From positions 1 to 47,162 of the forward strand of contig JAJZVM010000026.1 of assembly GCA_021845645.1 (NCBI GenBank): DNA of 47,162 bases, written 5' to 3'. The DNA comes from Bacillota bacterium. Lineage in GTDB: Bacteria > Bacillota_E > JAJZYS01 > JAJYTV01. The notes below the pieces were generated by a model. It saw nothing but the letters and a program-made list of their open reading frames with translations. It was not told the origin of the DNA and did no database searches. Made by a program: the position numbers and the translations under genes. Shown piece by piece: positions 7,848 through 16,627 of this stretch. Each line of letters opens with the position of its first letter. Position 1 is the stretch's first letter.

Positions 7848-8896
7848 GACTCGAGTCTCCCTGCCCAGGCGGCGAGGTCGCCGAGGCTCCTGACCGCGTC
7901 GCCCCGAAGCTCCGCACCGACGCGCAGCACGACGCCGGCGAAGGGCTGCTCTGAACGCAGGGCGGCGCTGCCGGCCACGATGAGCCAGGGATCGCCATGG
8001 CCGTCCGGCAGCATCGGCGGCTCCGCGGCCGACGTGAGGCGCGGGCCCGAGGCCCGCGCAAGCTCCGTCAGGATACGTCCAAGCTGGTCCTGGCCACGCC
8101 TGGGTGCAAGGCTGGCGCCCTGGAGACTCAGGCCCACGGCGAAGCCGGCGGCGAGCAGGGCCTCGGAGAGCGATGCGGCGGCGGAGATGGCGAGTTCGAC
8201 ATCCTGCAAGGAGGCCTCCGGGCAGTGGAGCCGGAGCGTGCGGGACTGCTGGGGAGGCGGTGTCGATTCCCGCACCTGCGGGTAACCTCGCTGGGCCGTG
8301 CGGGCCGCGTGCAGGCGGCTCGGGCGGTCACCCGGCAGGAAGTCCCGCGTGCCGCGCGCCACCTCCTCGTCGCCCCAGGACAGCGAGTGCATGCCACCCA
8401 GCGCGACCTGGGCGCGCTGCGGGTAGACGAGCAGCTCGCCCGGCAGCGGAATCGCGACGCTGCGCTGCACAAGCCCCAGGCCGTCGCGCAGGGTCGCCCG
8501 GCAGTCCGTGAAGCGATAGAGGCCGCGCGGCACCGCCCTGAGCATGTACTCCGCATGCAGATGGCCGCCGAGCCGCCACGGCCCGCTCAGGCCGCGCAGG
8601 GGCTTTGGCGCGTCGTCCTCCAGGCGCGCGAGCACGATCGGCCAGCCGAGGCGTATCTGCCCCTCGACCGTCACGGGCACATCGTCGCCGGCGGTGACCG
8701 GCTGCCGGGGAAGGTGGCGGCGCAGGCTGGCACGCGGGCTGCGTCCAGGGGAGATCGCGGCTCCGACAGCCAGGAGGCCCGCAAGCAGGGCGACGGCGAC
8801 GATCGCCGCACCGAGCCGGCCGCCAGCCAGCACGCCGGCCGCGAACAGGGCGAGCCAGGGCCAGACGCCGGCACCCTGCAGGCGCAGAGACTTCAC
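7844..8896 (-). CDS. DUF58 domain protein
   Basis: The 350-residue protein has two hydrophobic segments near the N-terminus (~10-45). An extracytoplasmic beta-rich part follows, and then the DUF58 core around RGTRDFLPGDRPSRLHAART, corresponding to the 'R.Y..GD..R.IhW' signature. In most DUF58 proteins the last residue is Trp; here the position reads LHAA. It overlaps both neighbours by 4 bp (start in moxR, stop in tgpA), so the three genes form one tight operon. DUF58 proteins have a vWA-like fold and are assumed to partner with MoxR ATPases. No enzyme activity can be assigned. Confidence 0.85.
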   Translation of the reverse strand: MKSLRLQGAGVWPWLALFAAGVLAGGRLGAAIVAVALLAGLLAVGAAISPGRSPRASLRRHLPRQPVTAGDDVPVTVEGQIRLGWPIVLARLEDDAPKPLRGLSGPWRLGGHLHAEYMLRAVPRGLYRFTDCRATLRDGLGLVQRSVAIPLPGELLVYPQRAQVALGGMHSLSWGDEEVARGTRDFLPGDRPSRLHAARTAQRGYPQVRESTPPPQQSRTLRLHCPEASLQDVELAISAAASLSEALLAAGFAVGLSLQGASLAPRRGQDQLGRILTELARASGPRLTSAAEPPMLPDGHGDPWLIVAGSAALRSEQPFAGVVLRVGAELRGDAVRSLGDLAAWAGRLES

Positions 8897-9846
8897 GGCT
8901 GTGCGCTGCGCGGCAGGGGCAGGGCGGCGATGATCTCCCTAAGGCACGCGTCGGGCGTGCCGGTGCGGCAGCGGAGCCGGTGGCCGAGCACCCAGGGGCT
9001 AAGCGCCCGCACGTCGTCGGGCAGGACGTGGCCGCGACCGTGCAGGAAGGCCCAGACCCGCGCCGAGCGCAGGAGCGCCACGCCTGCACGCGGGCTTGCG
9101 CCCAGGAGGACGTCCGGATGCACGCGCGTCGCGCGCACGATCCCCTGCACATAGCCGCGCACGGACGGCGCGACGTGCGTTGCGAGCGCGGCGCGGCGCA
9201 GATCCAGGATCCCGCCCCTCTCGAGCACGGGCCGCAGCGCCTGTGGCCGGATCTCGCCCGCCATGCGCTCGAGCAGCCGGTCCTCCTCTTCCGGCGTCGG
9301 GTAGTCGAGATGGATGCGGAAGAGAAAGCGGTCGAGCTCGGAGAGCGGCAGCGGGAAGGTGCCCTCATGCTCCGCGGGGTTCTGCGTCGCGAGCACGGTG
9401 AACGGCTCCGGCAACGGGTAGGAGTGGCCCTCGACGGTGGCCTGCCCCTCCTCCATGGCTTCGAGCAAGGCCGACTGCGCGCGCGGCGAGGCGCGGTTGA
9501 GCTCGTCGACGAGCAGGAGTTCGGCGAAGATGGGACCAGGCCGGAATGCGAACGAGCGCTGCTCCGGATCGTAGATGTGCACGCCGACGACGTCGGCCGG
9601 CAGCAGATCCGACGTGGCCTGGACGCGGTGGAACCTGAGGTCGAGCGCTTCGGCGACGCTCTTCGCGAGCAGCGTCTTGCCGACGCCCGGCACATCCTCG
9701 ATCAGGATGTGCCCGCCGGCCAGGACGGCGCAGACGATGGCCAGGGCGGCGTTCTCCTTGCCTACGACGCGCCGCCCCACCTCCTGGAGCACCGCTGCGA
9801 TGCGCGGATCAAAGCCCCGCGCGGCGACGATGGGTCGTTCGCTCAT
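8893..9846 (-). CDS. MoxR-family AAA+ ATPase
   Basis: The 317-residue protein has a Walker A motif at 51-58 (DVPGVGKT), a Walker B at 110-116 (LLLVDEL), the MoxR sensor segment VLATQNPAEHEGTFPLP and a C-terminal lid domain. I chose the ATG at 9846 because GGAGG lies six bases upstream; the frame extends 24 codons further without family similarity. It is the first gene of the moxR-DUF58-tgpA operon and diverges from the ECF sigma factor gene. MoxR ATPases remodel or activate partner proteins such as vWA/DUF58 proteins. Confidence 0.92.
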   Translation of the reverse strand: MSERPIVAARGFDPRIAAVLQEVGRRVVGKENAALAIVCAVLAGGHILIEDVPGVGKTLLAKSVAEALDLRFHRVQATSDLLPADVVGVHIYDPEQRSFAFRPGPIFAELLLVDELNRASPRAQSALLEAMEEGQATVEGHSYPLPEPFTVLATQNPAEHEGTFPLPLSELDRFLFRIHLDYPTPEEEDRLLERMAGEIRPQALRPVLERGGILDLRRAALATHVAPSVRGYVQGIVRATRVHPDVLLGASPRAGVALLRSARVWAFLHGRGHVLPDDVRALSPWVLGHRLRCRTGTPDACLREIIAALPLPRSAQP

Positions 9847-9976
9847 GATGCCTCCAAAGGACATGTGCTGGTTTCGACGATAGCATAGCCCGCCCGTCGG
9901 CGCATGCCGCGCAACCACCGGCCAGCGCCGGGCGTTCTACCGGGTGCCGGAGTGCTGAAGGCACGGAGGGACGTAC

Positions 9977-10477
9977 GTGTACGAGAACCGCGAAGAGGAG
10001 TTCGAACGCTTCTACCGCAGCGAGGAGCGCCGCGTGCTGCGCCTCTGCTACGGCGTGCTGGGCGACAGCGAACTCGCGCGCGACGCGGCCCAGGAGGCCT
10101 GGCTCCGCTACCTTCGCTATATCGAGGGCGAACGGCCGGAATACTCGGTGCCGCTGCTCGTGACGATTGCCTTGAACGCCGCGCGCGATTGGCAGCGACG
10201 GCGCAGGCGGCGGCCCGAGGACCTGCAGAGCGACGTGCCGGGGCAGGCCGCGGCGCCCGCTGCGGCGAGGGACCCCGATCTCCTGGCTGCGGTGCGCAGC
10301 CTGCCGGATCCTGAACGCGAGGCCATCCTGCTGCACTACGGCCTTGATCTGCCGCTCGTCGACATCGCGCGCGCGCTGCAAAAGCGGACGGGCGCCGTCA
10401 AGAGCATCCTGCACCGCGGCCGCGCGCGTCTCAGGTCGCTGCTCGAGGCTGAGGAGGGGATCTCGCATGGACGCTAG
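9977..10477 (+). CDS. ECF-type RNA polymerase sigma factor
   Basis: The 166-residue product has sigma region 2 (residues ~8-75, with DAAQEAWLRYLRYI) and region 4 (~105-160, with SLPDPEREAILLHYGL and LVDIARALQKRTGAVKSILH), and no region 3, the ECF layout. The GTG at 9977 is preceded by GGAGGG at a six-base spacing. Its last 11 bases overlap the start of the downstream gene, the position where an anti-sigma gene is normally found. No conventional zinc-binding anti-sigma motif is visible in that neighbour. Confidence 0.88.
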   Translation: MYENREEEFERFYRSEERRVLRLCYGVLGDSELARDAAQEAWLRYLRYIEGERPEYSVPLLVTIALNAARDWQRRRRRRPEDLQSDVPGQAAAPAAARDPDLLAAVRSLPDPEREAILLHYGLDLPLVDIARALQKRTGAVKSILHRGRARLRSLLEAEEGISHGR

Positions 10478-12695
10478 GAACGAGCGCTTCGAGGAGCGCC
10501 TAAAGAGCCTTGGCGCGGCGCTCGACGGCAAGGTCGGCCCGAGCGACCCCGAGCTGCTTGGGCGGCTGCTGGGCCTGCGCGGGGATGCCGCGTCGAAGGG
10601 CCGCACGCGCCGAGCGGCCCCGCACGGCCAGCGACGCTGGTACTACTGGGCTGCGGTGCTGCTCGCGATCCTCGTCGCCGTGCCGTACGTCGCGCACCTT
10701 GCGGGCAAGCCGCAGCAGGCGACGCATCACCCGAGGCGTGAGACCGTGCTGCGCCGGACAGGCAGCGGCAAGCCGATCGTCCTCGGCAGCATCGAGGCCG
10801 TCGATTTCGTCACGGCCAAGGCGGGCTGGGTGGCGGCCGCGACCGGCGCCTACGGCTCGCGCAACGCCGTGCTCGAGACCAGCGACGGCGGCAGGACGTG
10901 GCTCGAGCGGATGCTGCCGCAGGGCTACACGGCGCTTGCCATCCACGTTGCGGGCGATCGCCAGGGGACCGGGTACGTGCTCGCGCAGCGGACGGGTCTC
11001 GGCGAGACCGGTGCCGCCGGGCAGACGGTTCCCGTCGCGATCCTCACGACACAGGACGGCGGCCGCACATGGCATGTCGCCTGGAGCGAGCAGGGCCCGC
11101 AGGCGCTCGACAACGGGACGGTGCTGATGCGCGTCGGTTTCCAGTTCTTCGGCAGCCAGGGCTACGCGTACGTCGGCGACAGGATCCTGACGTCGCAAGA
11201 CGGCTTCAAGGCCTGGTCCGCCCTCAGCCTGCCGCAGGGCTTCGAGCCTGTGCACATGGACTTCCTGACGCCGCGCGTCGGCTTCGTCGCGGGCCAGACC
11301 TGCCAGTCGCCGCCGCAGGCCGGAACGTCCGGTGGCGCTGGCTGCCGGGCCGAGCTGATCGCGACGACGGACGGCGGCCAGAGCTGGCAGACGTCCTTCA
11401 CGGCGCCGCAGGCGACCTACTGGAACTACTCCGACGCCGTGAATTTCGCCACGGCCGAGGACGGTTGGTTCTTCCTCAAGGACGGTGCCAGCTTCCAGAG
11501 CTACCTCTACGAGACGACGGACGGCGGCCAGACGTGGACGCTCGAACAGCCGAGCTTCGCACAGGGCCGCACGGTCTACGGCCCACCGACCTTCGTGACG
11601 CCGCAGGTGGGCTGGCTGCCGGTCAACACAGGCGCCGCGCCCTATCCGGGCGGCCTCCTGATCACGCGCGACGGCGGCAAGACCTGGACGCAGGTGGGGT
11701 CGGCCCGCAACTGGAGCTTGAACGGCATCTCGCTCCTGTCGCCAAAGGTAGGGTATGCCGCCGGCGGCGGCGGGTCGGCCCAGGCTGGCTTCCTCGTCAA
11801 GACGACGGACGGGGGCCGCAGCTGGACGCAGATCCTGCCGTCGCTCACGCCGACGGCGCAGGTGGACTTCGCGACGGCCACCCAAGGCTTCGGCGTCGGC
11901 GTGACCTCCGACCCGCAGGCCATCCTGCGGACGACGGACGGCGGGGCCACCTGGCGGGAGGTCGCGCGCTCGCCAGGGCAGGTGCAGGCGATCTCGTTCG
12001 TGGACCAGAGGCTCGGCTACATGCTGACGACGACGGCGAGCGGCCAATCCGTCGCGCTGCGCAGGACGACCGACGGCGGCAGCCGCTGGCAGGTCGTGAG
12101 CGAGCTGCCAGCGTCGAGCGGGGCTCTGGTTGGGCCGAACCAGTACCTGCACTTCTTCGGCAGCCGGCAGGGCATCGTCCAGACGGAGACCTACCCGGAC
12201 GTGGTGCTCGAGGCGACGTCGGACGGGGGCAGGTCCTGGACCAAGATCCACGACCAGCCCGCCGTGTCCGGCACGGTGCAGCAGTTCGCCTTCACGTCGC
12301 TCACGGACGGCTACATGCTCACGACGGTGCCGGCTGCGAACGCGTCCCAGCCGAGTACGGTCACCCTGGCCGCCACGACGGACGGCGGCGGGCACTTCAG
12401 GACAGTCCAGACATGGCAGGGCAGCGGCCAGGGCGCGGGGCTCTACTTCCTCAGTCCCGATCAGGGATGGGTGGCCATGCAGCGCAATCCGTACAGCGAG
12501 AACGCGTCGACAGAGGTCCTCGCGACGCGGGACGGCGGTAGGACCTGGGCTCCCTCCACCACGCCGATGACGCTGGAGAACAGCTACACGAGCCTCATAC
12601 TCCAGTTCCCGACGGCGCGGGACGGCTGGCTCATGGGGCTGACGAGCCTCTACCGCACCCGCGACGGCGGCCAGACCTGGCAAGCGATGCCCTGA
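10467..12695 (+). CDS. Membrane-anchored Asp-box (BNR) beta-propeller protein; possible anti-sigma/sensor
   Basis: The ATG at 10467 overlaps the sigma gene by 11 bp. The 742-residue product has a ~58-residue basic cytoplasmic segment, one membrane helix (~59-78) and a large outer domain. I count about 12 Asp-box motifs of the form (S/T)-x-D-G-G-x-(T/S)-W, for example SDGGRTW, TDGGQTW, RDGGKTW and RDGGQTW, spaced 40-80 residues apart, with interspersed 'G(W/Y)' strands as in sialidase-like and Ycf48-like propellers. The whole fits one or two propellers outside the membrane. Gene position and topology suggest it holds the ECF sigma factor and senses an outside signal, but the cytoplasmic part matches no anti-sigma domain I recognise. 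No sialidase catalytic residues are evident. Confidence 0.75.
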   Translation: MDARNERFEERLKSLGAALDGKVGPSDPELLGRLLGLRGDAASKGRTRRAAPHGQRRWYYWAAVLLAILVAVPYVAHLAGKPQQATHHPRRETVLRRTGSGKPIVLGSIEAVDFVTAKAGWVAAATGAYGSRNAVLETSDGGRTWLERMLPQGYTALAIHVAGDRQGTGYVLAQRTGLGETGAAGQTVPVAILTTQDGGRTWHVAWSEQGPQALDNGTVLMRVGFQFFGSQGYAYVGDRILTSQDGFKAWSALSLPQGFEPVHMDFLTPRVGFVAGQTCQSPPQAGTSGGAGCRAELIATTDGGQSWQTSFTAPQATYWNYSDAVNFATAEDGWFFLKDGASFQSYLYETTDGGQTWTLEQPSFAQGRTVYGPPTFVTPQVGWLPVNTGAAPYPGGLLITRDGGKTWTQVGSARNWSLNGISLLSPKVGYAAGGGGSAQAGFLVKTTDGGRSWTQILPSLTPTAQVDFATATQGFGVGVTSDPQAILRTTDGGATWREVARSPGQVQAISFVDQRLGYMLTTTASGQSVALRRTTDGGSRWQVVSELPASSGALVGPNQYLHFFGSRQGIVQTETYPDVVLEATSDGGRSWTKIHDQPAVSGTVQQFAFTSLTDGYMLTTVPAANASQPSTVTLAATTDGGGHFRTVQTWQGSGQGAGLYFLSPDQGWVAMQRNPYSENASTEVLATRDGGRTWAPSTTPMTLENSYTSLILQFPTARDGWLMGLTSLYRTRDGGQTWQAMP

Positions 12696-12706
12696 AGCCG
12701 CCACGC

Positions 12707-12747
12707 AAGGGCTCCCGGCGCAGACGAACTGCTGCGGCGGGAGCCTT
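12707..12747. terminator. Probable bidirectional terminator stem-loop
   Basis: GGCTCCCG (12710-12717) pairs with CGGGAGCC (12738-12745), with further pairing inside the loop (GCAG with CTGC). Flanking AA and TT extend it weakly. It sits between the convergent Asp-box gene and the glycosylase gene. There is no long T-tract, so efficiency is uncertain. Confidence 0.4.
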
Positions 12748-12776
12748 CGCTCGCATCCAGCGCAGCCAAAGACAGC

Positions 12777-13274
12777 TCACAAATCCCGGACAAGCCGGGC
12801 GAGATCACGCCAGGGAGCTTCCTGGAAGCCGGCGTTGGCGCGACTCGTCGACGGCAACACGGCGACGGGCGTCAGGCCGATCGTCTCGGGCTGCAGGCCG
12901 TAGTCCGCCTTGCGGCCGAGGAAGGCCTCCGCCGGTCGCTTTCCGTTGAACGCGAGGCAGCCCGGGGAGCAGGCGAGGATGCGTCGCCTGAGGGACGCCG
13001 GCTCGTCGCTGCCCTTGGGCAGCCGGCGGTCGGGCCCGAAGACGCCTTTGGCGAGATCCGTCAGTCCGATGCGGTAGGCGAGCACCTCCTGGTACTCCTC
13101 GGGACGCAGGAGGCGCGGCGTCAGGCCGAGCTCTGAGAGCAGCGGCCAAAAGCGGTTGCCCGGCCCCGCGTAGTAGGCATGGCGCTGGGCCGAGCGCAGG
13201 CCAGCGGCGCTGCCGCAGAATACTACGCGCAGTCCCAAAGCCAGGACGTCCGGCAGGATCGGCGACCCGTCCAT
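12777..13274 (-). CDS. mug: Mismatch-specific (G/U, Mug-type) DNA glycosylase
   Basis: The 165-residue protein matches the Mug/TDG branch of the uracil-DNA glycosylase superfamily: LRVVFCGSAAG near the start in the place of motif A (usually GxNPG), the substrate-binding YYAGPGNRFWPLL, the central IGLTDLAKGV, and a C-terminal PSTSRANAGF, close to the family's 'PS.S.......' motif B. The Asn of the usual NPG motif is replaced, as in several Mug subgroups. It excises uracil or thymine mispaired with guanine. The ATG at 13274 has GGAGG eight bases upstream. The gene stands alone between convergent and divergent neighbours. Confidence 0.82.
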   Translation of the reverse strand: MDGSPILPDVLALGLRVVFCGSAAGLRSAQRHAYYAGPGNRFWPLLSELGLTPRLLRPEEYQEVLAYRIGLTDLAKGVFGPDRRLPKGSDEPASLRRRILACSPGCLAFNGKRPAEAFLGRKADYGLQPETIGLTPVAVLPSTSRANAGFQEAPWRDLARLVRDL

Positions 13275-13380
13275 TGGGCGCACCTCCGCGAAACTTGCCT
13301 TGATGCTAAAGGTACTGCGGGGACGATGGCGAACGCCAAGGCCATATCACCCGCGTGAATGGGTGAAGGAGGCAAGTCCA

Positions 13381-14178
13381 ATGGTGAAGCTGGACAATGC
13401 CGGTGATGTCCCGGGCGAGCTCCGCGGCGGCAGGATGCTGCCGCAAGCCGATGTCCCTGGCGGCTTGGGCGCGCCCGGACCGAGAATGCTTGTGCTGCTG
13501 GGCTGCACCAGGCAGAAGGCGGAGACGCCCGAGGACCCCCTGACGTGGCAGGACTTCCTCGACCCGGAGCGCCTGACGCGCCGCACCGACGAACTCAAGG
13601 GCCACCGCAGGCCCGCCCGTGACATGTTCACGTCGCCGCTGTTCCTCGAGGCACTCGAGGCCGTGGCGGCCCTGCGCACGACGTTTGGCCAGGACGCTGT
13701 CGGCGTCCTGATCGTTTCTGCCGCATACGGTGCCATCCCGGAAGACAGGGAGATTGCACCGTACGACGTCTCGCTCGGGGACGTGAGCCTCGAGGAGGCC
13801 CGCTGGCGGGGGGAGCACCTCGGCTTGCCGGCTGCCGTCCGCCAGGCCAGCGAGGGCTACCCGCTCGTGCTGTCGCTGCTGGGCAAGGCGTATCGTTCCG
13901 CGACCGACCTGCCGGGGGACGAGCCGCTGCCGGGCAAGCGCATCTACCTCACCGGCACGTCCGGTCTCGGTTGGCTGCCCGAGGGTTCCAGCCAGGTGCG
14001 CCTCGGCGCCGCCGAGATGGAGGCGTTCGGCGCGGGCCCGATGACCGTGAAGGCGAAGGTCCTGCAGCACTTCGCCACGGGCCTTGCGCGCGGCGGTCCT
14101 GAGGCATTCGCCGACGTGCTCGCCCATCATGGCGCGGAGGGCTTCCTGAGGGTGGCCCTGACCGGACGAGACATCTAG
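13381..14178 (+). CDS. DUF6884-like protein of unknown function
   Basis: The 265-residue protein has a recognisable core from residue ~36: MLVLLGCTRQKA, a 'SPLF' segment (ARDMFTSPLFLEALEAV), VLIVSAAYGAIPEDREIAPYDVSL, and a later GKRIYLTGTSG. This 'GC...K......A...Y.S..F......' followed by 'lSA.YG......I.PYD' pattern is that of DUF6884 and related YaaA-like proteins, often found with phage or stress genes. The first 35 residues are not conserved. The ATG at 13381 has GGAGG eight bases upstream. Function is unknown. The gene converges on the ferredoxin gene. Confidence 0.6.
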   Translation: MVKLDNAGDVPGELRGGRMLPQADVPGGLGAPGPRMLVLLGCTRQKAETPEDPLTWQDFLDPERLTRRTDELKGHRRPARDMFTSPLFLEALEAVAALRTTFGQDAVGVLIVSAAYGAIPEDREIAPYDVSLGDVSLEEARWRGEHLGLPAAVRQASEGYPLVLSLLGKAYRSATDLPGDEPLPGKRIYLTGTSGLGWLPEGSSQVRLGAAEMEAFGAGPMTVKAKVLQHFATGLARGGPEAFADVLAHHGAEGFLRVALTGRDI

Positions 14179-14186
14179 ACACCGCC

Positions 14187-14223
14187 AAAAAGGTGACCGG
14201 GCACGGCCTGCGCCGTGCCCGGT
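14187..14223 (-). terminator. Rho-independent terminator of the ferredoxin gene
   Basis: ACCGGGCACGGC (14196-14207) and GCCGTGCCCGGT (14212-14223) form a perfect 12-bp stem with a 4-base loop. Read on the minus strand, it is followed by CACC and a run of five T (14187-14191). This serves the ferredoxin gene, which ends at 14228. The convergent DUF6884-like gene could also use the stem but lacks a T-tract on its side. Confidence 0.8.
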
Positions 14224-14227
14224 TCGG

Positions 14228-14470
14228 TCACTTCTTGAAGTAGTCGCGGTTCAGCGTGATGTAGGACTCCCACTGTGGCGGCAGCATGCCCTCCTCGAAG
14301 ATGGCCTGCACCGGACAGACCGCCTCGCAGGCGCCGCAGTTGATGCACTCGTCCGGGTCGATGTAAAGCTGCGGGTCGTCGTCCTTGCCGTGAATGCAGT
14401 CGACAGGGCAGACGTCGACGCAGGACTTGTCCTTGGTGCCGATGCAGGGTTCCGCGATCACGTAGGCCAT
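14228..14470 (-). CDS. fdxA: Seven-iron ferredoxin ([3Fe-4S][4Fe-4S])
   Basis: The 80-residue protein has eight cysteines at 9, 17, 21, 25, 42, 45, 48 and 52. The spacing C-x7-C-x3-C-x3-C followed by C-x2-C-x2-C-x3-CP is that of Azotobacter-type 7Fe ferredoxins, where the second Cys set holds the [4Fe-4S] cluster. The C-terminal extension ending in DYFKK is also typical. The ATG at 14470 has GGAGGG eight bases upstream. It is monocistronic with its own terminator. It is a soluble electron carrier whose partners cannot be read from the context. It is too short, and has the wrong cluster arrangement, to replace the missing NuoI. Confidence 0.93.
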   Translation of the reverse strand: MAYVIAEPCIGTKDKSCVDVCPVDCIHGKDDDPQLYIDPDECINCGACEAVCPVQAIFEEGMLPPQWESYITLNRDYFKK

Positions 14471-14494
14471 CGGGCGATCCCTCCTGCGACAAGG

Positions 14495-15409
14495 TTATCG
14501 GACGGCGGGCGGTACGCCAAGGTTTTCACGCACAGTGGCGTGCAGGTGGACGAACGCCGCGAACGCCATGGCCTTTGCGGCGGGCTGAGGCGGCAGGATG
14601 AGAAAGATGCGGCGACGCAGCGGGACGCCCTTGATGCGCAGCGGGAAGAGACCGTCCACCGCTCCCCGCAGACTCGCGAGAGAGACGAAGCCGCAGCCGA
14701 CGCCTGCGCGCACGGACGCCAGCAGGGCCTGGGCCGAGGAGACCGTCAGTACGATCCGTCGCGCGGCAAACTCTGGCGCCACAGGGCTTAACGCTTCCTC
14801 CACCGTGCGCCGCGTGCCGGAGCCCTCGCCGCGCTCGACAAAGCCCTGACGGCAAAGCACCTCGGGCGGCATCTCGCCGCGGTCGTGCCACGGGTGGTCC
14901 TGTCCGACCACCAGCACGAGCTCGTCCTCACCCACAGCTTCCGCCCGCAACAGGCCGGGAGCCGGCGGATGGCCGGTGAATCCCGCGTCGCAGTGCCCGA
15001 GCAGCACGCATTCCTCCACGGCGCGGGAGTCCATGATGTGCAGCAGGGTGCGCAGTTCGGGCTGGCCACCGGCAAAGCTCGCCAGAAGACCCGGCACGAA
15101 TCCCTCGCCAGGCGTCGTGCTGGCGGCGACATGGAGATCGCCGCGCAGCAGCCACGGGCGCTGGATCTTGGCGCGCAACTCCGCCTCAGCGCCCAGCGCG
15201 GTCTCGGCGAAGTGCAGAAACGCGAGGCCGGCCGGCGTTGGGCTCACGGTGCGTGAGCCCCGCACGAGGAGAGGCGTGCCCAGCTCGGCCTCGACGCTCT
15301 GGATGCGGCGGGACACCGTCGGCTGGGAGCAGTGCGCCTCGCGGGCCGCTTGGCTGAGGCTGCCGCTGCGCACCGCAGCGGTGAAGAGCCGCAGGTCCTG
15401 CAGGTCCAA
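14495..15409 (-). CDS. LysR-family transcriptional regulator (CysB/CysL-like)
   Basis: The product of about 304 residues has the LysR winged helix-turn-helix (MDLQDLRLFTAAVRSGSLSQ, recognition HCSQPTVSRRIQSVEAELG) and an effector-binding domain. I place the start at TTG 15409, which gives the canonical head and has AGGAGG at a six-base spacing; an in-frame ATG at 15424 lacks a ribosome binding site because the AGGAGG lies inside that frame. It is followed closely by the ferredoxin gene (24 bp) on the same strand. The effector is unknown. Confidence 0.86.
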   Translation of the reverse strand: MDLQDLRLFTAAVRSGSLSQAAREAHCSQPTVSRRIQSVEAELGTPLLVRGSRTVSPTPAGLAFLHFAETALGAEAELRAKIQRPWLLRGDLHVAASTTPGEGFVPGLLASFAGGQPELRTLLHIMDSRAVEECVLLGHCDAGFTGHPPAPGLLRAEAVGEDELVLVVGQDHPWHDRGEMPPEVLCRQGFVERGEGSGTRRTVEEALSPVAPEFAARRIVLTVSSAQALLASVRAGVGCGFVSLASLRGAVDGLFPLRIKGVPLRRRIFLILPPQPAAKAMAFAAFVHLHATVRENLGVPPAVR

Positions 15410-16267
15410 ATGTGGCCTCCTCATGCACGGAGGGTATGGGATGGACGCGAGCGCGTCACTCAACATGTATGGTACCTCGTCGCAGGTGCCTGCGGGAGTG
15501 GAAGGATGAGGCCGCCCCTTCGGCCGGCGACCCGCCGTGCATCGCTGATCGCCTGCAGGGCGTGCGGCATGCCGCGTACACCGGCGAAGGCGGCAGGCCA
15601 AACGCCTGGATACCGCGTCGCCTGCAGGCGTCCCGTGGGCATCGTACCGCCGTCGGAGGCGACCGACGGCGCGAGGGTGCCCAAGGGATCCTGCGGCAGC
15701 CTTCTCCCCGCCCGAGCTCTACGCGCGATTGGACATGGGGCACGTACCGGCGCAAGGTGCGATGTGGTCCGCCAATCCGGCTTCAGGTTGTGGCGCGCCG
15801 ACGGCTCCATGGTTCGCCACGCGATGCAAAAGCGAGATGCTGCTTGGCATTGAGCGGCCCAAAGGCGACCGGATGCCGACTATTGCCGTGGCAAAATGGA
15901 CCGGCTTTGGCGGGTGCTTTGCGCAACGTCCCCCACGCGTGCAGAGCTCCCGACGGCGCCGTCCCTTGTCGCATGTCACGCTGCGGATGACAGCGATATC
16001 TCCAAGAGAGGTCCCCGCCTTCATGACACCATGCGACCTTCTGCCAATTGGCCAGTGTGTGTAGAGCGCACCGACGGAGCCCCAAAATACCGCGGTGGAT
16101 GTATCAGTAACGCGGTCAACTATTAGCTGATTATCTGCTGCGGGGCATTTGGTACGGCAACCGCAGTACAGCAATGCTGCGCGTTTTTGGGGCAAGCGCT
16201 CAACGTTCCCACACATCTGGCCGTGTGATACACTGTCGGGTGGACTCCGAACGGTGGGGGTGGGCGC
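15410..16267. other. Gene-free stretch upstream of the complex I operon
   Basis: No reading frame in this ~0.86 kb resembles a protein or has a convincing start. GC content falls noticeably towards 16,000-16,200. Visible elements near the end are a weak hairpin CGCAG/CTGCG (16162-16181) followed by TTTTT (16184-16188), and an imperfect dyad CACAC (16210-16214)/GTGTG (16223-16227). The dyad overlaps TGT-GATACA (16224-16232), which could be an extended -10 element for nuoA. No -35 is convincing. The stretch may be a long leader or promoter region, or eroded DNA. Confidence 0.4.
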
Positions 16268-16627
16268 ATGCTCTCGCAATACTTCCCGATCGCTTTGTAC
16301 ATTGCCGTTGCGCTGGTGGTAACGGCGGGTGTCCTGGGCGCGTCCCGCATGCTGGGACCGCGCAAGCCGTCGCCCAGGAAGCAGGCGACGTACGAGTGCG
16401 GCATCATTCCTGAGACATCGGTGGGCCCAAGGTTCTCCGTCAAGTTCTATCTCGTTGCGATGCTATTCATGATTTTCGATGTCGAAGCCGTTTCGTTTTA
16501 CCCTTGGGCAGTCCTGATGCACAAGCTGCGCCTCTTCGGACTCATGGAGATGGTTCTCTTCGTGCTCGTGTTGGCCATCGGCTACGCGTATGTATGGAAG
16601 AGAGGAGGATTCCAGTGGCAGGAGTAG
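16268..16627 (+). CDS. nuoA: NADH-quinone oxidoreductase subunit A
   Basis: NuoA is a small membrane subunit of respiratory complex I at the junction with the hydrophilic arm. The 119-residue product has three membrane helices (~7-27, ~60-82, ~88-108), the conserved loop [20 protein letters not shown] and the [12 protein letters not shown] segment with its conserved acidic residues. The ATG at 16268 follows a G-rich ribosome binding site. It is the first gene of the nuo operon and overlaps nuoB by 13 bp. Confidence 0.95.
   Translation: MLSQYFPIALYIAVALVVTAGVLGASRMLGPRKPSPRKQATYECGIIPETSVGPRFSVKFYLVAMLFMIFDVEAVSFYPWAVLMHKLRLFGLMEMVLFVLVLAIGYAYVWKRGGFQWQE

Noticed and set aside
14228..14470. 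Ferredoxin as a replacement for the missing NuoI
   Set aside because: It is a 7Fe type of 80 residues with its own terminator and lacks the NuoI membrane-docking extension and two 4Fe motifs.
15412..15990. Open frames of 100-190 codons in the gap before nuoA
   Set aside because: No family resemblance, no ribosome binding sites and Cys/Arg/Pro-rich composition; more likely chance frames.
16206..16232. Rex-type redox operator before nuoA
   Set aside because: The CACAC/GTGTG dyad does not match the TTGTGA-N6-TCACAA pattern.
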